Both the position numbers and the translations under genes were made by a program. The notes under the pieces were generated by a model. That model was not told the DNA's origin, searched no databases, and saw only the letters and a list, made by a program, of their open reading frames with translations. 64,000 bases of DNA from an uncultured Phycisphaerae bacterium (lineage in GTDB: Bacteria; Planctomycetota; Phycisphaerae; Sedimentisphaerales; Anaerohalosphaeraceae), in the NCBI GenBank assembly GCA_937949545.1, contig CALEDR010000037.1, forward strand, positions 31,931-95,930, written 5' to 3'. Positions 52,366 to 60,642 of this stretch are shown piece by piece (position 1 is the first letter of the stretch; every line of letters starts with the position of its first letter).

Positions 52366-54015
52366 TTACCCCAGGATTTCTGCCAGGTCTTTTTGCGGGG
52401 TGGAAATCGGGGCGATGTTGAACTGTTCCACAAGCACTTTGAGCACGTTCGGTCCGACAAAGGCTGGCAGGGAGGGCCCCAGCTTCATATTCTTGATTCC
52501 CAGATGAAGCAGCGTCAGCAGGATGCAGACGGCCTTCTGTTCGTACCAGCTGAGAATCAGCGAAAGCGGCAGGTCATTGACGCCGCAGCCGAAGGCGTTG
52601 GCCAATGCCAGGGCAATCTGAATTGCAGAGTAGGCATCATTGCATTGTCCCACATCCAGGAGCCGCGGAATGCCGCCGATGTCGCCGAAATCGAGCATAT
52701 TGAAGCGGTATTTGCCGCAGGCCAGTGTGAGGATCACGCAGTCTTTCGGAACGGCCTGGGCCAGCTCGGTGTAGTAATTGCGTCCGGGTTTGGCCCCGTC
52801 GCAGCCGCCGATAAGGAAGAAGTGCCGGATTTTGCCGGCCTTGACAGCTTCGATGACTTTCCCGGCCGCGCTCATGACGGCATTGCGGGCAAACCCGATA
52901 GTGATGCGTTTTTCCGGGGCATCCTGCGTGAATCCGGGAGCGGCCAGAGCGGCCTGAATGACCGGGGCAAAATCCTTGTCCGGACCAATATGCCGTACCT
53001 GGGGCCACGCAACAAGCCCCGTCGTGAAGATACGGTCTTTGTAGGTGTCTTTCGGACGCTGGATGCAGTTGGTTGTCATCAGAATCGCCCCCGGGAAGGC
53101 GTCAAATTCCTTGTGCTGATTCTGCCAGGCGGTTCCATAGTTGCCGACCAGATGTTTGTATTTTTTCAGGCCCGGATAAGCCAGACACGGCAGCATTTCC
53201 CCGTGCGTATAAACATGGATGCCCTTGCCCTCCGTCTGCTTGAGCAGCAGTTCCAGATCACGCAGGTCGTGTCCGGAAACGAGGATGGCTTTGCCTTTGA
53301 CCGGAGAGATGCGAATCGAGGTCGGTTCGGGGTGCCCGTAGGTTCCCGTGTTGGCCTGATCGAGCATTTCCATCACCTTCAGATTGACCTGGCCGACCTT
53401 GAGAGCCATGGCAACCAAAGCATTGACATCCTGAGCTTGAGGGCTTGTCAGAAAATCCAGGGCTTCATGGAAAAAGGCATAGACGCCGTTGTCCTCAACA
53501 CCGAGAATCATAGCGTGGTCGGCATAAGCGGCCATCCCCTTCAGGCCGTACAGAATCAATTCCTGAAGCCCTGCCGCATCGGGACCGTATGCTTCAAGTT
53601 GATTGACAATGCTGATGGACTGGGCTTCCTGAAGCATCTCCTGACGGTTGGCAGGAATCCGCCAGGCAGCCGGACCGGATAAGGGTTCCGGCTTTTTGCC
53701 GGTTTTGCTGCAGGCCTCTTCGTAGAGGCGGCGGGCCTGAAGAATGATTGTGTCCGCCTGCTGAATCCAGTCTTCCAGCCGCTGAGGGTCAAAATTGACG
53801 TTCGTTACCGTACTGAAAAGGGCTTCCACAACGAATCGGTCGATTTCTTTGCTTCGAAGACCGAGCTGTCCGGCGCGATGCGCATAGTTGGCAATACCCT
53901 TGACAGCATAAACAAGCAGGTCCTGGAGGTCGGATGCCTCCGGCATTTTGCCGCACACCCCCATTTTGGTGCACCCTGTTCCGCCGGCTGTTTGTTCACA
54001 CTGATAACAGAACAT
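52366..54015 (-). CDS. hcp: Hybrid-cluster protein (hydroxylamine/NO reductase)
   Basis: Fe-S enzyme that reduces hydroxylamine in vitro and acts as NO reductase or S-nitrosylase in vivo. The 549-residue protein has the N-terminal C-x2-C-x(n)-C set (MFCYQCEQTAGGTGCTKMGVC) for the cubane cluster. Hybrid-cluster ligands appear as DHAMILGVEDNG, GHDLRDLE, HGEMLPCLAYPG, TTNCIQ, FLIGGCDGAKPGRNYY and LACGKYRFN. It looks complete. It lies between the cupin and ferredoxin-like genes under an Rrf2 regulator. Confidence 0.95.
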   Translation of the reverse strand: MFCYQCEQTAGGTGCTKMGVCGKMPEASDLQDLLVYAVKGIANYAHRAGQLGLRSKEIDRFVVEALFSTVTNVNFDPQRLEDWIQQADTIILQARRLYEEACSKTGKKPEPLSGPAAWRIPANRQEMLQEAQSISIVNQLEAYGPDAAGLQELILYGLKGMAAYADHAMILGVEDNGVYAFFHEALDFLTSPQAQDVNALVAMALKVGQVNLKVMEMLDQANTGTYGHPEPTSIRISPVKGKAILVSGHDLRDLELLLKQTEGKGIHVYTHGEMLPCLAYPGLKKYKHLVGNYGTAWQNQHKEFDAFPGAILMTTNCIQRPKDTYKDRIFTTGLVAWPQVRHIGPDKDFAPVIQAALAAPGFTQDAPEKRITIGFARNAVMSAAGKVIEAVKAGKIRHFFLIGGCDGAKPGRNYYTELAQAVPKDCVILTLACGKYRFNMLDFGDIGGIPRLLDVGQCNDAYSAIQIALALANAFGCGVNDLPLSLILSWYEQKAVCILLTLLHLGIKNMKLGPSLPAFVGPNVLKVLVEQFNIAPISTPQKDLAEILG

Positions 54016-54057
54016 TTGTGTTTCCTTTCCTGAAATTGTGTTAGATTTTTTCGTTTT

Positions 54058-54408
54058 TTATCTTTGACGAATCATCGTCAAAAGCATTTTGAAGGCGGTT
54101 TTCGCATCAACAGCATGGGGGATTCCCGCAGGCATAACGACAATCTGGCCTTTTTCGGCGGGCATTGTTTGGCTGCCGATGGTTAATTCCGCCGTTCCAT
54201 CGATAATTTGAACCACCGCATCATAGGGAGAGGTGTGTTCGCTCAGCCGCTGCCCCTTGTCAAAAGCAAAAAGGGTCAGCGAGCCGACAGGCTTGTCCAG
54301 CAGGATTTTGCTGACAATGGAATCAGAAGCATATTGAACCAGATCATTGAGAGAAACGGCCCGAGCTTTGATTTCTTCCAGAATTTTGATGTTGCTGTCA
54401 GTGGTCAT
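54058..54408 (-). CDS. Small cupin-domain protein
   Basis: 116-residue single-domain cupin: VGSLTLFAFDKGQRLSEHTS, DAVVQIIDGTAELTIGS and PAEKGQIVVMPAGIPHAVDA. Metal ligands H, E and H are partly visible. It is the second gene of the Rrf2-cupin-hcp-ferredoxin run, 3 bp after the regulator. Similar small cupins are often found beside hcp; the ligand is unknown. Confidence 0.88.
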   Translation of the reverse strand: MTTDSNIKILEEIKARAVSLNDLVQYASDSIVSKILLDKPVGSLTLFAFDKGQRLSEHTSPYDAVVQIIDGTAELTIGSQTMPAEKGQIVVMPAGIPHAVDAKTAFKMLLTMIRQR

Positions 54409-54411
54409 TGC

Positions 54412-54840
54412 TTATTCTCCTGTTTGATTCGGTCTTTTGTCCCGAATTTCCTCGAGGGTTGTGGTTTTCAGGGACAGGAGGATGTTCTCGTGGATGTTTC
54501 CGAGTTTTTCCCGAAGGGGGCACCGTTCTTTTAGAGGACATTGGAAATGGCTGAAAAAACATCGGTTTATATAGATAGGCCCCTGGATTGCTTCAATCAC
54601 TTCCCAAAAGCTGATTTGAGCCGGAGGACGGGCTAACGTATATCCGCCTTTGGGGCCCATAATAGAGGTGATGATTTCATGGTCTTGAAGCTTTTGCAAT
54701 AGTTTACAAGTAATCGGATAGGGAATATGATGTACATTGGAAAGATGCCTTGCTGAAAGAATCCGCTGTCCGTTCGGGCCGTTTACTAACTCCGACAAGA
54801 TGCGAAGGGCGTAATCGGTGTTTCTTTTAATTATATCCAT
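54412..54840 (-). CDS. Rrf2-family transcriptional regulator (NsrR/IscR-like)
   Basis: 142-residue Rrf2 protein: winged helix (DYALRILSELVNGPNGQRIL, GPKGGYTLARPPAQISFWEV) and a three-cysteine [Fe-S] motif C-x6-C-x5-C in CFFSHFQCPLKERC, as in NsrR and IscR. The first gene of the hcp run, it most plausibly senses nitric oxide or redox state and represses the operon. The nearly perfect palindrome on the -10 box fits autoregulation. NsrR versus another Rrf2 type cannot be settled from the sequence. Confidence 0.9.
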   Translation of the reverse strand: MDIIKRNTDYALRILSELVNGPNGQRILSARHLSNVHHIPYPITCKLLQKLQDHEIITSIMGPKGGYTLARPPAQISFWEVIEAIQGPIYINRCFFSHFQCPLKERCPLREKLGNIHENILLSLKTTTLEEIRDKRPNQTGE

Positions 54841-54867
54841 TTTATATCCGTTGATTCCTTTTATATA

Positions 54868-54886
54868 TAAGACTATTATAGTCCTA
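54868..54886 (-). promoter_or_regulatory. Palindromic operator candidate on the rrf2 promoter
   Basis: TAAGACTATTATAGTCCTA, half-sites matching 8 of 9 positions around a central T, covering the -10 box. A diverged copy sharing TAAGAC...TCCTA lies at about 54954-54968. Confidence 0.5.
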
Positions 54887-54902
54887 CTTAAAAAGAATGC
54901 AA
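54875..54902 (-). promoter_or_regulatory. Predicted promoter of the rrf2-cupin-hcp operon
   Basis: On the minus strand, TTGCAT and a perfect TATAAT are spaced by 16 bp. The -10 lies within the palindrome, so binding there would block polymerase. Confidence 0.6.
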
Positions 54903-55161
54903 ATGTTTTTCAGAAAAAATGTAAAAAAAGGGTTTTTGAAACATTTACTTATAGGAAACCGTCTTATATAATGCCGGCTGCTCTTTGAAAGGATAATACA
55001 AGAAGCGGTCGAAAATCACATTTTTTATACGATTCAATAATTGTATCTTTATTGAAGTTTTTTATTATTCTTGACGTGCATTGTTATTAGAGTTTGAGTT
55101 TTTTTCTCAAACGGATAAGAATTAGGAAGCTGATTGTATTATCCTGAAAGGAGATACAGCT
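54887..55161. other. A/T-rich divergent intergenic region
   Basis: Between the Rrf2 operon and the zinc-ribbon gene. It holds the promoter and a second diverged operator-like site near 54954-54968; no other gene or confident promoter was seen. Confidence 0.4.
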
Positions 55162-55398
55162 TTGATTAACTTCTCGTGTACAAAGTGCGGCCATGCTTAC
55201 AGCGTACCGGATGAGTATGCCGGAAAAAAAGTGCGCTGCAAGCAATGTCAGACTGTCAACACCATTCCAGCTGCGGCGGTTTCTTCAGCCGCCGGGGCGA
55301 AGAAGGATTGTGCAGACAGCATTGCGGCCTACAACAATCTGCTGAATGAGCTGCTCCGATACGAGAAACAGGCCCCAAAGGTTGAAATTGAGTCCTAA
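55162..55398 (+). CDS. Small MJ0042-type zinc-ribbon protein
   Basis: 78-residue protein with an N-terminal zinc ribbon C-x2-C...C-x2-C (FSCTKCGHAYSVPDEYAGKKVRCKQCQ), a pattern common in Planctomycetes, and a helical tail. TTG start with AAAGGAGA nine bases upstream. The function is unknown; many such ribbons are cytoplasmic adaptors or the N-terminal part of larger proteins. Confidence 0.8.
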   Translation: MINFSCTKCGHAYSVPDEYAGKKVRCKQCQTVNTIPAAAVSSAAGAKKDCADSIAAYNNLLNELLRYEKQAPKVEIES

Positions 55399-55509
55399 AC
55401 AGTTTGACGGCTGAAAAGGGCGACAGGACCGTTTAGGTTTTCTATTAGTTTTTTATCTGCATTTCGCTGTCTTTGCCATCTTTTTTGGGCTTTCATTGAG
55501 GTAAGTGTC

Positions 55510-56241
55510 GTGCGGATACCCCGTTTTTTTTGTCCGGATTTGTCCTCTTCGACTGTGCAGCTGGACCCTTCGGAATCGCATCATTTGGCCCATGTCCTTC
55601 GAATCAAAACAGGAGAGACGGTCGAACTTTTTGACGGCAGGGGATATCTGGCTTCTGCCCGAGTTTCTTCGATTCATAAGGGCAAAGTTTCACTGATTGT
55701 GAGCGAAATTCACTCCTTTTCACCCCCTGCGTGGAACATTATCCTGGCTGTCAGTATGGCCAAGGCAAACCGTTTCGATTTTCTCGTGGAAAAGTGCACG
55801 GAATTGGGAGTGGATCATATCATAGCGGTTGTTTATGAACGAACTGTCAAGATGGGCAAAGAATCTACTCTGGCCCGCTGTGAGAAGATAGCGGTATCAG
55901 CCGCCAAGCAGTCCGGCCGAGTTTTTCTGCCGCGATTGAGCGGTCCTTGGCCCCTTTCTAATGCGATAGAATACATCCGGATAGAATATCCTCAAGCCGC
56001 ATGGATTTATGGAGAACCCTTTTGTGGACCAACGGCCCCGAAGGGCTTCAATCGTGCCCAGGACCTTCCGAGCGGCAAGGATATGGTCTGTCTGATAGGG
56101 CCGGAAGGCGGTTTCACGGGGGAGGAAAGGCAAATGCTGCAGGCTGCAGGGGCCTATTCCGTCCAAATCAATCCGAACGTTCTGCGAATCGAAACCGCCG
56201 CGGCCGCCTTCGGGGCTCTTTTGGCTTACTTTCGGTCTTAG
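55510..56241 (+). CDS. rsmE: 16S rRNA m3U1498 methyltransferase RsmE
   Basis: SPOUT-family enzyme that methylates U1498 of 16S rRNA. 243 residues: PUA-like N-terminal domain (LDPSESHHLAHVLRIKTGE), then the knot with FDFLVEKCTELGVDHI and the SAM-binding loop CLIGPEGGFTGEE near residue 200, and RIETAAAAFGALLAY at the end. GTG start with a GAGGTAAG site. A standard housekeeping gene. Confidence 0.94.
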   Translation: MRIPRFFCPDLSSSTVQLDPSESHHLAHVLRIKTGETVELFDGRGYLASARVSSIHKGKVSLIVSEIHSFSPPAWNIILAVSMAKANRFDFLVEKCTELGVDHIIAVVYERTVKMGKESTLARCEKIAVSAAKQSGRVFLPRLSGPWPLSNAIEYIRIEYPQAAWIYGEPFCGPTAPKGFNRAQDLPSGKDMVCLIGPEGGFTGEERQMLQAAGAYSVQINPNVLRIETAAAAFGALLAYFRS

Positions 56242-56359
56242 CAGACATCTTCTTCTTTCCCCTCTTTTTCCGTCCGGCTGCGGTTTTTCAGAACACGTCC
56301 GTTCGGTCATTTCGTATAAAAGAAGGGGGTGTTTAGAAATCAAAAGAAAGAGTCTGAGC

Positions 56360-57124
56360 ATGAAGACCTCGAAAAAAGATATTTCGTCCAAATTAGCCGG
56401 TCTGCTTGTTCAAATTCACAAGGGCAAAAACCGCTCTGTACTCCGTCGAGAGGCCTGTCGTCTGCTGAGCCGCCTTCGCCCGCACGATATTGCCAAAGCG
56501 GAACATCGACTGCTCAAAAGCGGTTTTTCCTCGGAGCAGATTCAGCAGCTTTGTGCGGCGTTTGTTCTGATGGGGGTGATGGAAGCCGGCAAGGCGGATA
56601 TCGTTCGCCGGCTGCCGGACAGCCATGTGCTTCGAAAGGTCGCCGCAGAGCATGATTTGTTTCGGTGTTTTCTGGCGGAGCTGGAAGAAGTTGCTGAAGA
56701 GATTCTTCAGCAGAGTTCGCTTTCTCCGGCAAGCCCTGAACTGATGCGGCTTTCCCACATCCTCGAACATCTGCAGGGAATGGCGGAACATATCGCCCGT
56801 GAAGATGACGTGATTTTCCCGATGCTGAAGAAACAGGGATGGGAGTCGCTGTGCCGTTCGGTGGAAAAAGAACATCTTTATCTTCAGATTGCCGTAGAAG
56901 ACCTGCTGAAGCTGAGGATGAGTTTTCCAAACCTGTCTTTCCGGGTTTTTCAGAATCAGCTGCGTTCCCTGGCGCGGTACATTGGTCCGGCCATGCGGGA
57001 GCATTTATTCCGGGAGGAATACGTTCTGTTTGCTCTGGCCCTGACGGCGTCGGGAGATTCCTCCGTGTGGGAATCAATCAAAGCGGTTTGCCGAGACATT
57101 GACTACTGCGGTGTTCATCTGTAA
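56360..57124 (+). CDS. DUF438/hemerythrin-like protein
   Basis: 254-residue helical protein. The N-terminal part (about 25-90) has the DUF438 pattern. From about residue 95 there is a hemerythrin HHE domain with iron-ligand candidates HVLRKVAAEHDLF, HILEHLQGMAEHIAREDDVI, EKEHLYLQ and REHLFREE. Di-iron hemerythrins of this kind bind oxygen or NO, as in the RIC/YtfE repair proteins. The nearby hcp operon makes a nitrosative-stress link plausible, though it is not in the same operon. Confidence 0.82.
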   Translation: MKTSKKDISSKLAGLLVQIHKGKNRSVLRREACRLLSRLRPHDIAKAEHRLLKSGFSSEQIQQLCAAFVLMGVMEAGKADIVRRLPDSHVLRKVAAEHDLFRCFLAELEEVAEEILQQSSLSPASPELMRLSHILEHLQGMAEHIAREDDVIFPMLKKQGWESLCRSVEKEHLYLQIAVEDLLKLRMSFPNLSFRVFQNQLRSLARYIGPAMREHLFREEYVLFALALTASGDSSVWESIKAVCRDIDYCGVHL

Positions 57125-57147
57125 AGACGGTTTGGCTTACGCCTTCT

Positions 57148-58950
57148 CTACGCCTGATATTTGCTGAGGACATACACGGCCTGTTCAGCCAGCAGGTTCG
57201 GCCAAAACTGCAGTGGGCTGTTCACATTTCGCCGAAGGGGAATTCGTTCTTCGATTTGGATGCCCAATTCCGTACAGAACCGGTCAAAGTCCTTGATGGA
57301 AAGAAAGTGGATGTTGGGAGAATTGTACCAACGATAGGGCAGCTGAGGGGTCTGCGGGGCTTGTCCTTTGAAAAAGAGCTGGAAACGGCACTTCCAGTGA
57401 GCAAAGTTCGGGAAACTGACGAGGACTTTTTTGGCGATTCGCAAAAGCCGTCGGAGGACTTTTTCCGGGTCCCGAAGGGTTTGGATGGTTTGAGAGAGAA
57501 TGGCATAATCGAACCTGTCCGTCGGGTACTCTTCAAGCCCTTTTTCAATATCCTGATGAATGACGGACAGGCCTCGCTGAATGCAGTGAATGACCAAATC
57601 TTCATTGATTTCGATTCCCTGACCGATGACGTTTTTGTCCTGGATAAGCCGCACCAGGAGTTCTCCGTCTCCGCAGCCGAGGTCTAAGACATGGCTGCCG
57701 GGTTCAATCAGGGAGTCGATGCGTTCATAGTCAATGCGGATGTGTTTGGCGTGTTCCGCTGAAGGGGGTTTGTCCGGGGCGGATGAAAGAACCCAGCGGC
57801 CGGTCTGGATCTGCTGAAATGTGGAATTCAGAAATCCGGAAATCAGAGCACCTAATTCATGGATCTCCAGCAGGAAGGCATCGTGGCCGTAGGAGGAGTG
57901 AATATTGCAATAGGTGACGTCCTTTCCTTCGGCCCCGAGTGCATGGACGATTTCCTCCGACTGCTCCGGCGGGAAGAGCCAGTCGCTGTTGAAGCTGACG
58001 ATGCAGTATCGGCAGGATGTATTTCGGAAGGCCTGCTGAAGCGTGCCGTATTCGCGGACCAGGTCAAAATAGTCCATGGCTTTGGTAATATACAGATAAC
58101 TGTTGGCGTCAAACCGCTCAGTGAAGGTCTGTCCCTGATAATCCAGATAGGTTTCGACGGCAAACTCGGAGTTAAAATCATAACTGTACTGGTCTTTTTT
58201 CTGGAGTTGCCGTCCGAATTTTGCCCGCATGGACTGTTCGGACAGGTAGGTAATATGTCCGATCATCCTTGCAATCGCCAGACCTCGGTCGGGGGAACGT
58301 TCGTCCGTATATTGTCCTTCACAGAAATTCGGGTCGGCCAGGATAGCGTTTCGTCCGACGGCGTCAAAGGCGATGGCCTGGGCATTCAGACGGGTCGTAC
58401 TGGCAATGCATACGGCCGAACGGATTTTTTCCGGATAGGCGGCGGCCCACTGAAGGACCTGCATGCCGCCCATGGAACCGCCGATGACGGCCAAAAGCTG
58501 TTCGATGCCCAGTGCATCCAGGAGCAGTTTTTGGACAAGCACCATATCCCGGATGGTGATAATCGGGAATTGCAGCCCGTAAGGTTTTCCGGTAGCCGGA
58601 TTGATGGAAGAAGGGCCTGTTGTGCCGCGGCAGCCGCCCAGCACGTTGGAGCAAATTACAAAATACCGGTTGGTATCTATCGGCTTTCCGGGGCCGACCA
58701 TACAGTCCCACCAGCCGGGTTTTCGGTCATCCGGGCTGTGGTAGCCGGCAACGTGAGCATCGCCGCTGAGGGCATGGCAAATCAAAATCGCGTTGTCTTT
58801 GGCCTCCGACAGGGTCCCATAGGTTTCATAGGCCACGTCAACCGGCCCTAAGGTTTTCCCGCACTGCAGCAGCAGAGGGGCATCGGCCTGAACCAGGCGG
58901 ATCGATTGAGTTTTGACAATTCCGACGGAATTTTTTAAGTCTTTTTCCAT
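57148..58950 (-). CDS. metX: Homoserine O-acetyltransferase fused to MetW methyltransferase-like domain
   Basis: 600-residue fusion for methionine synthesis. Residues about 20-385 are MetX: alpha/beta-hydrolase fold with nucleophile Ser in [13 protein letters not shown], Asp in [10 protein letters not shown] and His in [10 protein letters not shown], all intact. Residues about 400-600 are MetW: a class I SAM-dependent fold with [16 protein letters not shown] and the MetW marks [19 protein letters not shown] and [11 protein letters not shown]. In proteobacteria metX and metW are separate neighbouring genes, so a fused protein supports functional pairing. No ribosome-binding site precedes the ATG, which lies just after a -10 box, suggesting a leaderless mRNA. 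Confidence 0.93.
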   Translation of the reverse strand: MEKDLKNSVGIVKTQSIRLVQADAPLLLQCGKTLGPVDVAYETYGTLSEAKDNAILICHALSGDAHVAGYHSPDDRKPGWWDCMVGPGKPIDTNRYFVICSNVLGGCRGTTGPSSINPATGKPYGLQFPIITIRDMVLVQKLLLDALGIEQLLAVIGGSMGGMQVLQWAAAYPEKIRSAVCIASTTRLNAQAIAFDAVGRNAILADPNFCEGQYTDERSPDRGLAIARMIGHITYLSEQSMRAKFGRQLQKKDQYSYDFNSEFAVETYLDYQGQTFTERFDANSYLYITKAMDYFDLVREYGTLQQAFRNTSCRYCIVSFNSDWLFPPEQSEEIVHALGAEGKDVTYCNIHSSYGHDAFLLEIHELGALISGFLNSTFQQIQTGRWVLSSAPDKPPSAEHAKHIRIDYERIDSLIEPGSHVLDLGCGDGELLVRLIQDKNVIGQGIEINEDLVIHCIQRGLSVIHQDIEKGLEEYPTDRFDYAILSQTIQTLRDPEKVLRRLLRIAKKVLVSFPNFAHWKCRFQLFFKGQAPQTPQLPYRWYNSPNIHFLSIKDFDRFCTELGIQIEERIPLRRNVNSPLQFWPNLLAEQAVYVLSKYQA

Positions 58951-58959
58951 AGTGGGCTT

Positions 58960-58987
58960 ATTATAATCGGTGTGTATTGGTTGGCAA
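58960..58987 (-). promoter_or_regulatory. Predicted promoter of metX-metW, giving a leaderless transcript
   Basis: On the minus strand TTGCCA and TATAAT are spaced by 16 bp. The ATG begins only nine bases after the -10 box, so transcription would start at or next to the start codon. Confidence 0.55.
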
Positions 58988-59042
58988 GCGGCTGGCGGCG
59001 GGGATTCTTTTTTTTTCAGGCGGATTGAGAAAGTAATTTTGC

Positions 59043-59071
59043 TTGAAAAACATCAGGGGCTCCGGTAGAGT
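59043..59071 (+). promoter_or_regulatory. Predicted promoter for tRNA-Arg
   Basis: TTGAAA and TAGAGT are spaced by 17 bp, about 50 bp before the tRNA. Confidence 0.45.
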
Positions 59072-59123
59072 ACGAGATGTAGTACATAGGGGAGGAATGT
59101 CCGAAACAGCGGACGGGCTGAAT

Positions 59124-59197
<74 letters not shown>

Positions 59198-59248
59198 TTT
59201 TGTTTTTTCGGCAGTCAAACGCATTCCATATTGGAAAGAAATCGGATT

Positions 59249-60241
59249 ATGAGTTTTTTGGAGAAAATCCTTCGGCAGGCTTCTCAGCTTCAAAAGACCA
59301 TTGTATTGGCAGAGGGTTCAGATAAGCGGGTGCTGGAAGCGGCAAAGATTCTGACCGCCAGAAAAGCAGCCCGCATTGTGGTTTTGGGAGAAACCGACCA
59401 GGTGTACAGGGACTTAAAGGCTCTCGGGGCTCAAATGGATGAAATCCGGATCATCGACCCCAAGAAATCGGAGCATCGCCGGCGGTATGCGGAGTGTCTT
59501 TATGAAATCCGCAAGTCCAAAGGACTGACTATGGAAGAGGCGGAGAAACTGGTCGAGGATAATATTTATTTCGGGACTCTGATGGTCAAAACCGGGGATG
59601 CGGACGGTCTGGTCGGCGGGGCGATTCATGCTTCCGCCGATATGATACGGCCTGCTTTGCAGATTATTCGCCCGGCAGAAGGATTTAAGACCATTTCAAG
59701 CGTTTTCTTTATGTGCCGCGGAGAGGAAATCTATCTGTTTGCGGATTGCGGTTTGGTGGAGTACCCGACGACGGCGCAATTGTCTGATATCGCGGTTTCC
59801 ACTGCGATTACGGCGATGCAGTTCGGGATTGAGCCGAAGATTGCGATGCTGTCTTATTCTACCAAGGGGTCCGCCAAGTCTGAAGGAGCGGTGAAGGTGG
59901 CAATGGCAGCCGAGAGAACTCGTGAGAAGGTTGGGCATTTGTTCGGCTACGGCGGAAAGGTTGTGGTGGACGGAGAGCTCCAGTTTGATGCGGCCTTTGT
60001 GCCGGAGGTGGCTGCTTTGAAGTGCCCGGACAGTCCGCTGAAGGGTCGGGCGAATGTCTTTATTTTCCCCAATCTGGAGGCGGGCAATATCTGCTACAAG
60101 GCCGTTCAGCGGCTGGGCAATTTTGAGGCATACGGTCCGGTTCTGCAGGGGCTGGCGCGCCCGGTCAATGACCTGTCCCGCGGCTGTGTGCCGGAGGACA
60201 TCGTCGGCACGGCGGCGATTACGGCCCTTCAGGCGCAGTAA
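59249..60241 (+). CDS. pta: Phosphate acetyltransferase
   Basis: Interconverts acetyl-CoA and acetyl phosphate, with acetate kinase (not in this window) making ATP and acetate. The 330-residue single-domain enzyme shows the PF01515 pattern: IVLAEGSDKRVLEAAKIL, MVKTGDADGLVGGAIHASAD, MLSYSTKGSAKSEG and KGRANVFIFPNLEAGNI. A TTG at 59231 gives a longer frame, but the ATG at 59249 is the family's usual start. It is about 50 bp after tRNA-Arg and 17 bp before the next gene. Confidence 0.93.
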   Translation: MSFLEKILRQASQLQKTIVLAEGSDKRVLEAAKILTARKAARIVVLGETDQVYRDLKALGAQMDEIRIIDPKKSEHRRRYAECLYEIRKSKGLTMEEAEKLVEDNIYFGTLMVKTGDADGLVGGAIHASADMIRPALQIIRPAEGFKTISSVFFMCRGEEIYLFADCGLVEYPTTAQLSDIAVSTAITAMQFGIEPKIAMLSYSTKGSAKSEGAVKVAMAAERTREKVGHLFGYGGKVVVDGELQFDAAFVPEVAALKCPDSPLKGRANVFIFPNLEAGNICYKAVQRLGNFEAYGPVLQGLARPVNDLSRGCVPEDIVGTAAITALQAQ

Positions 60242-60258
60242 AGGAGCAATGCTGCAGG

Positions 60259-60642
60259 ATGCCTTGTGAATCTTCCGAGCAGGAAAGACAGTTTGTTATT
60301 CACAAGCATATCACGCCGGCGGGGATTCATTGGGATTGGATGCTTGAAGGAGAAGGGACGCTGCGAACATGGAGGGTGAACTGTCCGCCGCAGGAGGTGG
60401 GTCAGGAGCCGATCCGGGCGGACGAGATTGCCGACCATGATGTCCGTTTCCTCGCTTATGAAGGTCCTGTGCAGCAAAACACGGCAGAGGTGAAGCGGGA
60501 GGACCGAGGACGGCTGACCGTTTTGAAAAGGACCGACTCCCAAATTCTTTTTTGCCTGGAAGGGCAGGTTTTATCGGGCTGTTTTGCATTCTGCCGGAAG
60601 GGGGACGAGTGGTTCCTTTGCCGAATGCCCCCAACAGAATGA
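60259..60642 (+). CDS. Stand-alone LigD-type 3'-phosphoesterase domain protein
   Basis: 127-residue protein matching the DNA-polymerase-ligase N-terminal (LigD PE) domain: FVIHKHITPAGIHWDWMLE, LRTWRV and FLAYEGPV. In LigD this domain trims 3' phosphates and ribonucleotides at DNA ends during non-homologous end joining. Here it stands alone, with no ligase, polymerase or Ku gene nearby. The histidine and aspartate of the active site (HKH and WDW) are present. Confidence 0.82.
   Translation: MPCESSEQERQFVIHKHITPAGIHWDWMLEGEGTLRTWRVNCPPQEVGQEPIRADEIADHDVRFLAYEGPVQQNTAEVKREDRGRLTVLKRTDSQILFCLEGQVLSGCFAFCRKGDEWFLCRMPPTE

Noticed and set aside
52036..53682. 548-codon plus-strand ORF opposite hcp
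   Set aside because: Antisense shadow of the conserved hcp and ferredoxin genes.
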